Made by a program: the position numbers and the translations under genes | Source of the DNA: Cellulosimicrobium terreum | GTDB taxonomy: Bacteria; Actinomycetota; Actinomycetes; Actinomycetales; Cellulomonadaceae | Assembly: GCA_014803435.1 (NCBI GenBank) | Contig: JACYFD010000001.1 | Location: 1-64,000, forward strand | DNA: 64,000 nt | Direction of reading: 5' to 3' | In this document: positions 1-8,325 of the stretch, in pieces | Layout of the letters: each line of letters opens with the position of its first letter | How positions within the stretch are numbered: the first letter of the stretch is position 1 | The notes under the pieces: model-generated | The model's database searches: none | Seen by the model: only the letters and a program-made list of their open reading frames with translations | Told to the model about the DNA's origin: nothing

Positions 1-2
1 GG

Positions 3-230
3 GCGGTGGACGCGATCGCGGAGCAGGCGTTGTTGCGGGGGACGGGTGCGCGGGGGTTGCGGGCGATCATGGAGGAGGTGCTGCAGCAGGTGATGTTCGA
101 CGTGCCGTCGCGTGATGACGTGGAGCGGGTCGTGATCAGTCGTGCGGTGGTCCTGGACAACGTGAACCCCACGATCGTGCCGCGAGCTGCCCGCGCGACC
201 CGCCCGACCCCCCAGGAGAAGTCCGCCTGA
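3..230 (+). CDS. clpX: ClpX, C-terminal end (partial, 5' end outside window)
   Basis: This is the C-terminal 75 residues of the ATP-dependent unfoldase subunit ClpX, which feeds substrates to the ClpP protease in the cytoplasm. The reading frame is open from the left edge. It shows the characteristic small-AAA-domain motif [16 protein letters not shown] (sensor-2 arginine in GARGLR), followed by the [15 protein letters not shown] segment typical of the ClpX end. The ATPase P-loop and zinc domain lie upstream of the window. The tail after the conserved domain is short and rich in Pro, Ala and Arg, as in other actinobacterial ClpX proteins. The gene is probably preceded by clpP genes, but that cannot be seen here. 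Confidence 0.93.
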   Translation, partial: AVDAIAEQALLRGTGARGLRAIMEEVLQQVMFDVPSRDDVERVVISRAVVLDNVNPTIVPRAARATRPTPQEKSA

Positions 231-254
231 CACGACCACGAGACACGAGCATCG

Positions 255-283
255 TCCTGTAGATGCATCACGCATGTACAGGA
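255..283 (+). promoter_or_regulatory. Operator-like palindrome upstream of degraded vapBC
   Basis: Two 12-base arms, TCCTGTAGATGC and GCATGTACAGGA, are inverted repeats with one mismatch, separated by the 5-base spacer ATCAC. The site overlaps the possible ATG at 274 and ends within the AGGAGG Shine-Dalgarno-like sequence at 280-285. A palindrome in this position is what autoregulated VapB antitoxins bind. I infer that it is the original vapBC operator, still intact although both downstream genes are damaged. Confidence 0.55.
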
Positions 284-456
284 GGACCCGTGGTCCGGAC
301 GACGTGCACGAGGTCGACGTCCGCGTGGTCGGCCGCGAGCGGGTGATCACACCCGCCGGCGGGTGGGACGAGTGGTTCGTCCACGGACTGCGCACGGATG
401 ACGACTTCCTCAACGGGCGAGACCAAGGCACCGCGGAGGACCGGGAGTCTCTGTGA
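274..456 (+). pseudogene. VapB-type antitoxin remnant with internal deletion
   Basis: The frame ending at 456 reads DDVHEVDVRVVGRERVITPAG and then a C-terminal WDEWFVHGLRTDDDFLNGRDQ segment, which is how actinobacterial AbrB-fold VapB antitoxins end (the last part binds toxin). The usual N-terminal NRSQAVRLPK-type DNA-binding core is missing. A well-placed AGGAGG (280-285) precedes GTG 290, whose frame reads V-V-R-T-T, the typical beginning of such antitoxins, but that frame runs into a stop after 18 codons. The sequence GGACGACG at the join would code both for the end of VRTT and for the start of DDV, so a deletion between short repeats with a frame change explains the present structure. The stop overlaps the toxin start (GTGA at 453-456). 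Confidence 0.6.
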
Positions 457-898
457 GCGTCCTCTACCTGCTCGACACGAACATCCTCATCGCCCTCCTG
501 CGCGACCGTGGCGACGCAGCGCGGCAGCGGCTCGCCCGAGCCGATGGCCGGATCGCCGTCTCCTCGGCGAGCGAGATGGAGCTCGAGTACGGCATCGAGA
601 GGTCCCGCGACCCCGGGCGCAACCGCCAGGCCGTCGACGGGCTCCTCTCCCTCGTCGATGTGGTGCCGTTCGACAGCCTCGCCGCGATGCACGCCGGCCG
701 GATCCGCGCGGTCCTCGCCGGACGCGGCACCCCGATCGGACCTACGACGCCCTGCTGGCCGGGCACGCCCGGTCGCTCGGCCTCGTCATGGTGACCAACA
801 ACGTGCGGGAGTCCTCCCGCGCGCCAGGGCTCGAGGTCGAGGACTGGCTCGCTCCAGGCACCGTCTCACGATGCGGCGACGAGTCGCTCTCATCGTGA
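453..898 (+). pseudogene. VapC-type PIN-domain toxin, frameshifted
   Basis: PIN-domain ribonuclease toxins cleave RNA with a metal bound by conserved acidic residues. The first part (453 to about 740) encodes LLDTNILIALLRDR with the first PIN aspartate, and EMELEYGIERS with the second acidic site. Near 741-743 the frame is lost. The downstream frame continues with YDALLAGHARSLGLVMVTNNVRE and VEDWL, which carry the third acidic position and the C-terminal motif. Inserting one base after CGGACC would restore a single protein of normal size (about 145 residues). The start GTG overlaps the antitoxin stop, so the pair was once translationally coupled. The gene is either a pseudogene or a sequencing error. 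The independent damage in the antitoxin favours real decay. Confidence 0.8.
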
Positions 899-983
899 GC
901 GAGTGATCCGACCTATCACCGCAGAACGGTCAGCCTAGTTCCTTCGACGTGCCGCTCGTCCAGGTGAGGTCCAGACTCGCGGA

Positions 984-2090
984 ATGAGCACTCCGGGGGG
1001 AACGAATCCAGCAGGCTGGTACGACGACGGCACCGGCACCGCGACGCAGCGGTACTGGGACGGCGAACGGTGGACGGAGCGGACGCAGCCCGGTCCCGGA
1101 TCCGGGCCGGATGGTGGCACTACCGGCGACCCGTCGGCCGGTAACCAAGGACCGTCTTCCAGCGGCCAGGGGGACTTCTCCTATGGAGCCGGCGGCTACG
1201 CGCCGGCATCGACGGGCACACCCCAGGGTGGGAGCGGCGGGACGTTCGGCCAGGGCCAGTACGGTCCGTCAGTCCCGTCGTACGGTCAACCCGTACCCGA
1301 GCAGGGCGCGACCAAGGTCCATCCGGTCGGATGGACCGCCCTCGCCCTCGCAGTCGTCGGCTTCATCTTCGCGTGCATCCCCGGGGCGCTGGTCGTCGGC
1401 TGGGTCCTGCTGCCGGTCGCGTTCGTGCTCGCGATCGTCACCTTCTTCCTCAAGGGAAAGAAGTGGCCCGCGATCACCGCGCTGATCGTCTCGGTCGTCG
1501 GGACCGTCGTCGGGTTCATCGTGTTCTTCGTCGTCGTCAGCGATGCTGCGGAGGACGCCTTCGGAGACTCGGACGTCACGGTCTCGACCGCACCCGAGGA
1601 CGCCGAGAGCGACGCCCCTTCCAGCGAGGACGAGGCCGCCCCTCCAGACGACGACGGTGGCGACGGCGAGCCCGGGAGCCGTGAGAACCCGGTGGCGCTC
1701 GGCAGCGTCATCAGCGGTGAAGAGTACGACGTCACGATCAACACGTTCGAACCGGACGCGACCGACGACGTCATGGCTGCCAACCAGTTCAACGAGGACC
1801 CGCCCGAAGGATTCGTGTACGCGCTGGTGAACGCGTCGATCACCTACACGGGCACCGACTCCGGTAGCGGCTTCCTCGTCACGGTCGACTACGTGACGAG
1901 CACCGGAGAGGTGCTGACGTCCAGCGACACCCTGGTCGTCGCGCCCGAGCCGGAGCTCGGGTACCAGGAGCTCTACGAGGGCGGCACCGACACGGGGAAC
2001 ATCGCGATCGCCATCCCGGAGGGCGACGACGGCCTGCTCCGAGTCCAGCCGGGTTTCGTCTCCGACGAGGTGTTCGTCGCGACGAGCTAG
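984..2090 (+). CDS. DUF2510-containing membrane protein with extracellular DUF4352-like domain
   Basis: Function unknown. Residues 5-35 form a DUF2510 domain (PAGWYDDGTGTATQRYWDG, with its typical Trp/Tyr pattern), found at the cytoplasmic N terminus of actinobacterial membrane proteins. A Gly/Gln/Ser/Tyr-rich linker follows. Three hydrophobic segments lie at about residues 113-160 and 165-190. Beyond them come an acidic Asp/Glu/Ser-rich spacer and a C-terminal domain of about 140 residues (NPVALGSVISGEEYDVTINTF onward) that resembles extracytoplasmic DUF4352-type immunoglobulin-like domains. The gene stands alone on this strand and converges on the M20 hydrolase gene, with only 12 bases between the stops. 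The ATG at 984 has a weak ribosome-binding site. The domain assignment is by pattern, not by search. Confidence 0.85.
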   Translation: MSTPGGTNPAGWYDDGTGTATQRYWDGERWTERTQPGPGSGPDGGTTGDPSAGNQGPSSSGQGDFSYGAGGYAPASTGTPQGGSGGTFGQGQYGPSVPSYGQPVPEQGATKVHPVGWTALALAVVGFIFACIPGALVVGWVLLPVAFVLAIVTFFLKGKKWPAITALIVSVVGTVVGFIVFFVVVSDAAEDAFGDSDVTVSTAPEDAESDAPSSEDEAAPPDDDGGDGEPGSRENPVALGSVISGEEYDVTINTFEPDATDDVMAANQFNEDPPEGFVYALVNASITYTGTDSGSGFLVTVDYVTSTGEVLTSSDTLVVAPEPELGYQELYEGGTDTGNIAIAIPEGDDGLLRVQPGFVSDEVFVATS

Positions 2091-2102
2091 CTGCGGCAGC
2101 GG

Positions 2103-3386
2103 TCACCCGAGCCACTCCTGCGCCGCCGCGACGAGGAGCGCGACGCCCAGGTCGAGCGTCGGCTCGGGCACGGGCGCGAAGAACGGCGAGTGGTTGGGTG
2201 CGACGCCGTCGGGGAGGCTGCCCATTCCCGTGGCCGCGGACAGGTCGAAGTCCTCGAAGAGCGAGGCCGCGAAACCCCCGAGGTTCCAGTAGACGAGAGG
2301 GACGTCGGCCGCGGTCGCGAGGTCGCCGACGTCCTCGGACCCGGGCAGCGGCGGCAGCGAGATCACGGCCGGCCGGCCACCGGCGGTCTCGATCCGGTCC
2401 CGCTGCTCCTCCAACGTGCGCGCGAGGACGGCGCGCGTGCGCGCGGACGCCGCCGGGTCGTTGACGAGTGCGTGGAACGTCGCGACGGTCTCGTGGTCGG
2501 GGGCAACGGGAGCTCCCGAGGCCGCGGCCTCGGCGTCGACGATCCGGCGGATCGCCGCGAGCACGCGCTCACGGACGGGCGCCGCGAACGACCGTACGTT
2601 GACGAGCAGCTCGGCACGGTCGGGGATGATGTTCGCCTGCGTCCCTGCCCGTAGCGACCCGACCGTGACGACGGCCGACTCGCCCGCCCCGACCTCGCGG
2701 GACACGACGCCCTGGAGCCGCATCACCGTCGCGGCGGCCATGACGACCGGGTCCACCGTCGCCTCGGGGCTCGACCCGTGCCCGCCCGTGCCGTGCATCG
2801 TGATGTGGAACGAGTCGGCCGCGGCCATCGCCGTCCCCGCCGTGAGGTTGACGACCCCGACGGGCAGCGGCATGACGTGCTGGCCGAGCACGACGTCGGG
2901 CCGCCCACCCGTCCGCTCGTACACCCCGTCGGCCAGCATCGCGCGCGCTCCCCCGCCGTTCTCCTCGGCCGGCTGGAAGAGGGCGACGAGCGTCCCGGAC
3001 CACGTCTCGCGGTGCGCAGCGAGCTCCGCGGCCGCGCCGAGCAGGCAGGTGACGTGCACGTCGTGCCCGCACGCGTGCATGGTCCCGGACTCGTGACCGT
3101 CCGGCGTGGTCGCCGTGTCCGTGGAGGCGTACGACAGCCCGGTGCGCTCCGTGACGGGCAGGCCGTCCATGTCCGCGCGGAGCAGGACGCGCGGCCCCGT
3201 CCCGTTGTCGAGGACGCCGACGACGCCGGTACCGCCCACGCCGTCGTGCACGTCGTACCCCCACGCGCGCAGCCGCTCGGCGACGACGCCGGCCGTGCGG
3301 TGCTCGGCGAACGCGAGCTCCGGGTGGCGGTGCAGGTCCGTGTAGATCTCGGTGAGCTCGGCCGTGGTCAGCGGGGTCGCGGTCAT
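2103..3386 (-). CDS. M20 family amidohydrolase (metallopeptidase, IAA-amino-acid hydrolase type)
   Basis: A cytoplasmic metal-dependent hydrolase of 427 residues that cleaves N-acyl amino acids or similar amides. Family marks in order are DLHRHPELAF near the N terminus, MHACGHDVH (metal-binding Cys/His/Asp cluster, about residue 100), FQPAEENGGGA (metal-binding Glu), the GQHVMPLPVG segment that opens the dimerisation domain, and a C-terminal PNHSPFF histidine site. The start ATG at 3386 overlaps the stop of the upstream membrane-protein gene (ATGA), so the two are probably co-translated. Length and motifs fit M20D enzymes. The natural substrate cannot be told from sequence. Confidence 0.9.
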   Translation of the reverse strand: MTATPLTTAELTEIYTDLHRHPELAFAEHRTAGVVAERLRAWGYDVHDGVGGTGVVGVLDNGTGPRVLLRADMDGLPVTERTGLSYASTDTATTPDGHESGTMHACGHDVHVTCLLGAAAELAAHRETWSGTLVALFQPAEENGGGARAMLADGVYERTGGRPDVVLGQHVMPLPVGVVNLTAGTAMAAADSFHITMHGTGGHGSSPEATVDPVVMAAATVMRLQGVVSREVGAGESAVVTVGSLRAGTQANIIPDRAELLVNVRSFAAPVRERVLAAIRRIVDAEAAASGAPVAPDHETVATFHALVNDPAASARTRAVLARTLEEQRDRIETAGGRPAVISLPPLPGSEDVGDLATAADVPLVYWNLGGFAASLFEDFDLSAATGMGSLPDGVAPNHSPFFAPVPEPTLDLGVALLVAAAQEWLG

Positions 3387-3964
3387 GCAGGCATGATCGC
3401 ACCGCGGTGGCGGGTACCCGCGAAGTGAGCCAGCGCGGCGTCGAGGTCGTGCACGAGCGGGAGGTCGGTCCCGGCCGCGAACGGCGGCGCGGCGAGCAGG
3501 CGACGGTGGTCGACGCCGTCCACGGTGCGCCACGCGAGGTGGACGAGCACGTGGTTCCGCACCCGGCGCGGCAGTGGATGACGGCCAGGGTTCCTGGACT
3601 CGACGACGCGGATCCTGACCGTCGCGACGTCCTCCCACGCGAGCCGGAGCGCGCCGCTGCCCAGCAGGACGCCGTCGGGTCCGATGCGGACGACGTGCCG
3701 CGACGCACGGACGAACGTGACCGCGACCGTGAGCCCGAGCCCACCGAGGAGCACCACGAGCAGTGCGACGAGGATCGCCGCGAGCAACGCCGGCACCTGG
3801 ACGGACTCCGGATGGACGACCGCCTGCCGCACGATCGCGACCGCCGCGCCGATCATCGCGAGCCCGACGAGCAGGACCACCACGTTGCGCTCGGTCAACC
3901 GGCGGACCAGGGGCGCATCGCCGTCGGGTGTCCACGTCCCTGTCGGCCTGCGGTCGTCGTCCAC
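3383..3964 (-). CDS. Membrane protein with PH-like C-terminal domain
   Basis: Function unknown; 193 residues. Two hydrophobic helices (about residues 28-50 and 57-82) follow a short charged N terminus. The rest (VVRIGPDGVLLGSGALRLAW onward) is a soluble beta-rich domain resembling bacterial PH-like domains found after two membrane helices. It precedes the M20 hydrolase gene with a 4-base ATGA overlap, so the two form a small operon. A functional link to the hydrolase is only suggested by this coupling. Confidence 0.75.
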   Translation of the reverse strand: MDDDRRPTGTWTPDGDAPLVRRLTERNVVVLLVGLAMIGAAVAIVRQAVVHPESVQVPALLAAILVALLVVLLGGLGLTVAVTFVRASRHVVRIGPDGVLLGSGALRLAWEDVATVRIRVVESRNPGRHPLPRRVRNHVLVHLAWRTVDGVDHRRLLAAPPFAAGTDLPLVHDLDAALAHFAGTRHRGAIMPA

Positions 3965-4038
3965 CTGGGCACGGTACCGGGCCGCGGCCGTCGGCGGCCG
4001 CGGCTACGCTTCCGGATGACGTCTGCTGGAAGGGTCGG

Positions 4039-4452
4039 GTGGGGCACGTGGAGGACCGTGGCGAGCGCCTCGCGCGCACCGTCGCCGAGGCCGCGGACGC
4101 CTGGTTGCGCGACCCGCTCGACGCCGGCGTGTACCGGCGCCTCGTCGACGCGACGCTGGCGTGGCGCGCGCACACCTCCGGGACCGGCGCGGCCGACCCG
4201 CACACGTCGACCCCGACATCGCCGGTCGCGGCGGTGACCGACGCAGAGCCGGCGGACCCGCCCGACGACGCGCGGTTCCTCCGGCCGGAGCGCGCACCGC
4301 AGCGTCTGGGCGGAGCGCTCGACGGGGTCGCGAGCCTGCTGCGCGCGCGGGCGGCGTCCGCGGGCGGAGCGGGCGGTGCGGACACCGGGAGCGCCGGGGA
4401 CGCCGCGCACGACGAGCGGACGACGGACGGCGAGCCGGGTGGGACTTCATGA
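4039..4452 (+). CDS. Hypothetical protein, Ala/Gly-rich
   Basis: An unrecognised protein of about 137 residues. The GTG at 4039 is chosen because GGAAGG lies 5 bases upstream; a second in-frame GTG at 4048 is possible. The first 40 residues (DRGERLARTVAEAADAWLRD, DAGVYRRLVDATLAW) look like two amphipathic helices. The remainder is low-complexity and rich in Ala, Gly, Asp and Pro. Its stop overlaps the ATG of the following epimerase-like gene (ATGA at 4449-4452), which supports translation of this frame. Confidence 0.6.
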   Translation: MGHVEDRGERLARTVAEAADAWLRDPLDAGVYRRLVDATLAWRAHTSGTGAADPHTSTPTSPVAAVTDAEPADPPDDARFLRPERAPQRLGGALDGVASLLRARAASAGGAGGADTGSAGDAAHDERTTDGEPGGTS

Positions 4453-5300
4453 CCCGCGTCCTGGTGACGGGCGCGGACGGGACCATCGGCCGGGCGACGG
4501 TGCTCCACCTCCTCGCGACGGGCTTCGACGTCACCGCGCTCTCGCGGGAGATCGCGCACGACTGCCCGGCCGACCGTGTGATCGAGGGCGACGCCCGCTC
4601 CCCCGAGGACGTCGGCCGCGGGCTCGACGACGCGGACGCCGTCGTGCACCTCGCCGCGATCCCCCACCCGAACCTCGGCACGCCGCTCGAGGTGTACGCG
4701 ACGAACACGACCGCGACGTACGCGGTGCTGTCGCTCGCGGGCGAGCGGGGCGTGCGCCGGGCGGTGGTCGCGAGCAGCATCAACGCGTCCGGCATCCCGA
4801 TGAACCCGCACGGCGTCCGCCCGGCCTACTTCCCGATCGACGAAGACCTTCCGCCCGACGTCGCCGACGCCTACTCGCTGTCCAAGCAGGCGGACGAGGC
4901 CGCGGCGCAGGCCGCGTGGCGCCAGTGGGGCATCGACGTCGTCGCGCTGCGGTTCCCCTGGACGGCGCCGCGCGACCGCCTGCTCGCGGGGGCGGCGGAC
5001 GTCGCGCGCGACCCGGGATCGAAGGTCCGCGAGGGCTGGTCCTACCTCGACGTGCGGGACGCGGCGCGCGCCGTCGGGGCCGCGCTGACGGCGCCGCTCG
5101 ACGGAGCGCACGTCGTCGGGCTCGCCGCGGACGACCTCCTGCTCCCTGCCCCGACGACCGAGCTCCTCGCGCGGTACGCGCCGGACGTCCCGCTGCGGCG
5201 GGCCGTCGGGCCCGACGCCGCGCTCGTCGACACCCGCCGTGCGCGCGAGCTCCTCCGCTTCGCGCCGCTCCACTCGATCCATCACCCGGAGGAACCGTGA
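4449..5300 (+). CDS. NAD-dependent epimerase/dehydratase (extended SDR)
   Basis: A 283-residue Rossmann-fold oxidoreductase. The dinucleotide-binding motif is VLVTGADGTIGRA at residues 3-15. The HLAAIPHPN segment and the catalytic YSLSK (Tyr-x-x-x-Lys) near residue 142 are those of the extended short-chain dehydrogenase superfamily that acts on nucleotide sugars and related substrates. The start overlaps the preceding gene by 4 bases. The substrate is unknown; the protein is slightly shorter than typical sugar epimerases and could be a reductase. Confidence 0.85.
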   Translation: MTRVLVTGADGTIGRATVLHLLATGFDVTALSREIAHDCPADRVIEGDARSPEDVGRGLDDADAVVHLAAIPHPNLGTPLEVYATNTTATYAVLSLAGERGVRRAVVASSINASGIPMNPHGVRPAYFPIDEDLPPDVADAYSLSKQADEAAAQAAWRQWGIDVVALRFPWTAPRDRLLAGAADVARDPGSKVREGWSYLDVRDAARAVGAALTAPLDGAHVVGLAADDLLLPAPTTELLARYAPDVPLRRAVGPDAALVDTRRARELLRFAPLHSIHHPEEP

Positions 5301-5455
5301 CCGACCGTGCCGTCGCAAGGCGTGCGAGGGCGCTCGACGTCGCGCGACGGTACGGTCGGTCCGAGAGCGTGGACGGCACGGACGAGCGGTGAGGAGGGCC
5401 ATGGCACCGGACCACCCGAGCTGCTCCCCCGACTCCGGCGCGGACGCGTGACGCC

Positions 5456-5947
5456 GTGAGCCGGGACGGGGGCACGTTCCAGCCGCGTGCGGAGAGCTCC
5501 GCCTACCTCTACGGACTGATCATCACCGGGTCGGTGCTCGCTGCCGCCCCCGACGACCTCGGGCTGTTGCGCATCACGATGCTGCTGGGTGGCACCTTGT
5601 TGGTCTACCTCGCGGCCGAGACGTACGCGCACCTGTTCGCCGACCGGGCCACGCTCCGCCGCCCGCTGACCCGCCGGGAGCGGCGGACCGTCATCGAGGA
5701 CGGCCTGCCTCTCCTCGCGGCGTGCGCGCTGCCGGGGATCGTGCTGCTCGTCGAGGCGGTGCTCCAGGTGGAGACCGCGCTCGCGGTGGACGTCGCGCTC
5801 GTCGTCACGGTCGCGCTCCTGCTCGTCGTCGGGTGGCGCATGAGCACCGCCGGGGGGATGACGGGGGTGCGCAGGGTGGCGACGACGGCCGTGGCCGGCC
5901 TGCTCGGTGTCGCGATGATCGTGCTCAAGCTGACGCTCCACCACTGA
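5456..5947 (+). CDS. Small integral membrane protein
   Basis: Function unknown; 163 residues from a GTG start. Four hydrophobic segments are visible (about residues 18-34, 40-58, 88-130 as two helices, and 140-160), separated by a charged loop FADRATLRRPLTRRERRTV. No family motif was recognised. It lies 155 bases after the epimerase gene, with only doubtful short ORFs between. Codon use matches the neighbours. Confidence 0.7.
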   Translation: MSRDGGTFQPRAESSAYLYGLIITGSVLAAAPDDLGLLRITMLLGGTLLVYLAAETYAHLFADRATLRRPLTRRERRTVIEDGLPLLAACALPGIVLLVEAVLQVETALAVDVALVVTVALLLVVGWRMSTAGGMTGVRRVATTAVAGLLGVAMIVLKLTLHH

Positions 5948-6009
5948 GCCGCAGAGCGGGATCAGCTGCGTGAAAGCCCGCGCTCGCGGCGCAAGAAGAT
6001 GACAACGGT

Positions 6010-6024
6010 ACGAAAACTCTTCGC
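6010..6024 (+). promoter_or_regulatory. Possible LacI-type operator upstream of the GH87 gene
   Basis: ACGAAAACTCTTCGC resembles the GACCGAAAA-SS-NTT sites of the arabinofuranoside locus at 50-63 kb and reads in the direction of transcription, about 145 bases before the GH87 start. The match is weaker than the other four sites, so control by the same or a related LacI repressor is only a suggestion. Apart from this site I see nothing distinct in 5948-6167. Confidence 0.3.
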
Positions 6025-6167
6025 AGCATCCCTTGTGCGCGGCCTGGCACCGGCTTAGTGTTCGCCTCGAACGACCGTGCACGGTGGTGCGACCGCGCAC
6101 GGGGCCGGAGGGTCAGCACGCCCGCCGGAGAGCACGGAGGCGCGCGCCTCCCGAGAGAGACGGATCG

Positions 6168-8306
6168 ATGATGATTCGCAGGACACCGACGCACAGCCTC
6201 CCCTCGCCCCCACCCACCGATCCGCTCCGGACGCGACGTCCCGATCGGCGTCGGGCCCGGTCCGTGGCCGCCACGCTCCTCGCCCTGACGCTCGTCGGCG
6301 GCACGACGACGTCCGCGCTGGCCCAGGGCCGACCGACGACCCCCGACCCGACCCCGGTGACGCGCGCCGCGCTCGACCCGGCGCTCGTCGCCGATCGTGG
6401 CGCCGACGTCCCGTTCGTCGAGCAGGAGGCGGAGAACGGCGTCACCACCGGCACCGTGATCGGTCCCGGGCGCGACGCGTACACGATCGAGGCCGAGGCG
6501 TCGGGACGCTCGGCGGTCCGGCTCACGGCCGGGCAGCACGTCGACCTCACGCTCCCCGAGGACGCGAACGCGATCACGGTGCGCTACTCGATCCCCGACG
6601 CCCCCGAGGGCGGGGGCATCACCTCCCCGCTCGACGTGTCCGTGCTGCGGAACGGGAAGAAGGTCGGCCTCGACCGGCGGATGACCCTCACGTCCGAGTA
6701 CGCCTACCTGTACAACCAGTACCCGTTCACGAACGACCCGACCGCCGGCCCGCTGCAGCCCGGCTGGTGGATGACGGAGTGCGGGTGCGTGCCCGCGGAG
6801 ACCACGCCGACGCCGGAGTTCGACACCCCCTTCCGACCGATGAAGTTCTACGACGAGCAGCGGCTGCTGCTCGGACGCACCGTCAAGGCGGGCGAGACGG
6901 TCCGACTCACGATGCCGGCACGTGCCACCGCCGCGTGGACGGTGATCGACCTCCTCGACTCCGAGAAGGTCGCCCCGCCGAAGATCCGGCTCCTCGCCGC
7001 CAACGTGCTGCTGTTCGGCGCGGACCCCACAGGACGCCGCGACTCGGCCCCCGCGCTCGACAAGGCGATCGCCTGGGCCCAGAAGCGGAACCTCGAGGTG
7101 TACGTCCCGCCGGGGATCTACCAGGTGAACCGGCACGTGCTGGTCGACGACGTGACCATCCGCGGCGCGGGCAGCTGGTACACGGTCTTCCGCGGCAAGG
7201 AGGTCGCGCTCGACACGCCGTCGGACGACGGGTCCGTGCACACCGGCGTCGGTTTCTACGGGCGGTACGCGGAGGACGGCGGCAGCTCGGACGTGCACCT
7301 GCGCGACTTCGCGATCGTCGGCGACGTGCGCGAGCGCATCGACACCGACCAGGTCAACGGCGTCGGCGGCGCGCTGAGCGACTCGTCGGTCTCCGGCCTG
7401 TACATCCAGCACACCAAGGTCGGCCTGTGGTTCGACGGGCCCATGGACGACCTGCGGGTCGAGGACAACGTGATCGTCGACCAGATCGCCGATGCGCTGA
7501 ACTTCCACGGGGGCGTGACCGACTCCGTCGTGCGGGGCAACTTCATCCGCAACAGCGGCGACGACGGGCTCGCGATGTGGTCCGAGAAGCTCGCGAACTC
7601 GGGCAACACGTTCGAGCGCAACACGGTCCAGTCCAACACCCTCGCCAACGGCATCGCGATCTACGGCGGCACGGACAACACCGTCCGCGCCAACCTCGTC
7701 GCGGACCCGGTGCGTGAGGGCAGCGGCCTCCACGTCGGGTCGAGGTTCGGCGCCGAGCCGTTCGCCGGCACGCTCGACATCACCGACAACACCGCGGTGC
7801 GGGCGGGCACGTACGAGCTCAACTGGAACATCGGCCTCGGCGCGATCTGGTTCTACGCGCTCGACCAGGACATCGACGCGGACATCCGCGTCACGGGCGA
7901 CCACTACCTCGACAGCACGTACAACGCGATCATGCTCGTGTCCGACTGGGGCGTGAAGGACCAGGTCGCGATCGAGGGCGTCGCTTTCACGGACGTGCGG
8001 GTCGACGGCACCGGCACATCCGTGGTCAGCGCCCGCGTCGCGGGCGGCGCGTCGTTCGAGAACGTCGACGCCCGCAACGTCGGCTGGGCCGGGGTGAACA
8101 GCTGCGGGTCGTTCAACTTCCCGGACGGAGGCACCGAGTTCACGCTCACCGACCTCGGCGGGAACGACGGCACGTCGCTCAGCCCGTGGGAGCCCGGCAC
8201 GGTCAACTGGCTCGGCCGCTTCGTCCCCAACGCGCCCAGCTGCAACGACCGCCCCCCGGTCGTCGCTCCCCCGGCACCCTCCCCCTGGGTCCAGCCGGTC
8301 GGCTGA
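6168..8306 (+). CDS. Secreted GH87-type alpha-1,3-glucanase (mycodextranase family)
   Basis: A secreted beta-helix glycosidase of 712 residues expected to cleave alpha-1,3-glucan (fungal wall or oral-biofilm type glucan). An Arg-rich N region and the hydrophobic stretch SVAATLLALTLVGGTTTSALAQ give a signal peptide of about 50 residues. Residues 80-270 form a beta-sandwich with EAENG and EASGRSAV motifs. From about 280 the right-handed beta-helix begins at LLFGADPTGRRDSAPALDKA. Asp442 (in DALNFHGG) and Asp465/Asp466 (in NSGDDGLAMW) have the same 23-residue spacing as the catalytic aspartates described for GH87 enzymes. ATG 6168 is followed by a second ATG; an AGAGAGA purine tract lies upstream. 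It lacks the RCLAG C-terminal module of other secreted enzymes in this window. Confidence 0.8.
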   Translation: MMIRRTPTHSLPSPPPTDPLRTRRPDRRRARSVAATLLALTLVGGTTTSALAQGRPTTPDPTPVTRAALDPALVADRGADVPFVEQEAENGVTTGTVIGPGRDAYTIEAEASGRSAVRLTAGQHVDLTLPEDANAITVRYSIPDAPEGGGITSPLDVSVLRNGKKVGLDRRMTLTSEYAYLYNQYPFTNDPTAGPLQPGWWMTECGCVPAETTPTPEFDTPFRPMKFYDEQRLLLGRTVKAGETVRLTMPARATAAWTVIDLLDSEKVAPPKIRLLAANVLLFGADPTGRRDSAPALDKAIAWAQKRNLEVYVPPGIYQVNRHVLVDDVTIRGAGSWYTVFRGKEVALDTPSDDGSVHTGVGFYGRYAEDGGSSDVHLRDFAIVGDVRERIDTDQVNGVGGALSDSSVSGLYIQHTKVGLWFDGPMDDLRVEDNVIVDQIADALNFHGGVTDSVVRGNFIRNSGDDGLAMWSEKLANSGNTFERNTVQSNTLANGIAIYGGTDNTVRANLVADPVREGSGLHVGSRFGAEPFAGTLDITDNTAVRAGTYELNWNIGLGAIWFYALDQDIDADIRVTGDHYLDSTYNAIMLVSDWGVKDQVAIEGVAFTDVRVDGTGTSVVSARVAGGASFENVDARNVGWAGVNSCGSFNFPDGGTEFTLTDLGGNDGTSLSPWEPGTVNWLGRFVPNAPSCNDRPPVVAPPAPSPWVQPVG

Positions 8307-8325
8307 CCCGGTCGAGACCTGCCCG

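Noticed and set aside
4376-5392. Alternative 338-codon plus-strand frame over the epimerase gene
   Set aside because: It is the out-of-frame shadow of the epimerase, which has a clear Rossmann motif and YSLSK.
2103-5402. A single 1099-codon minus-strand protein ending in the M20 hydrolase
   Set aside because: Only the last 427 residues are a real protein. The upstream part is antisense to the epimerase gene and low-complexity; the true start is ATG 3386, coupled to the gene at 3383.
5297-5451. Two very short ORFs (GTG 5297, 31 codons; ATG 5401, 16 codons) after the epimerase gene
   Set aside because: The first overlaps the epimerase stop (GTGA), but composition is ordinary and no homology is recognised. 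Overlap alone is weak evidence at this G+C.
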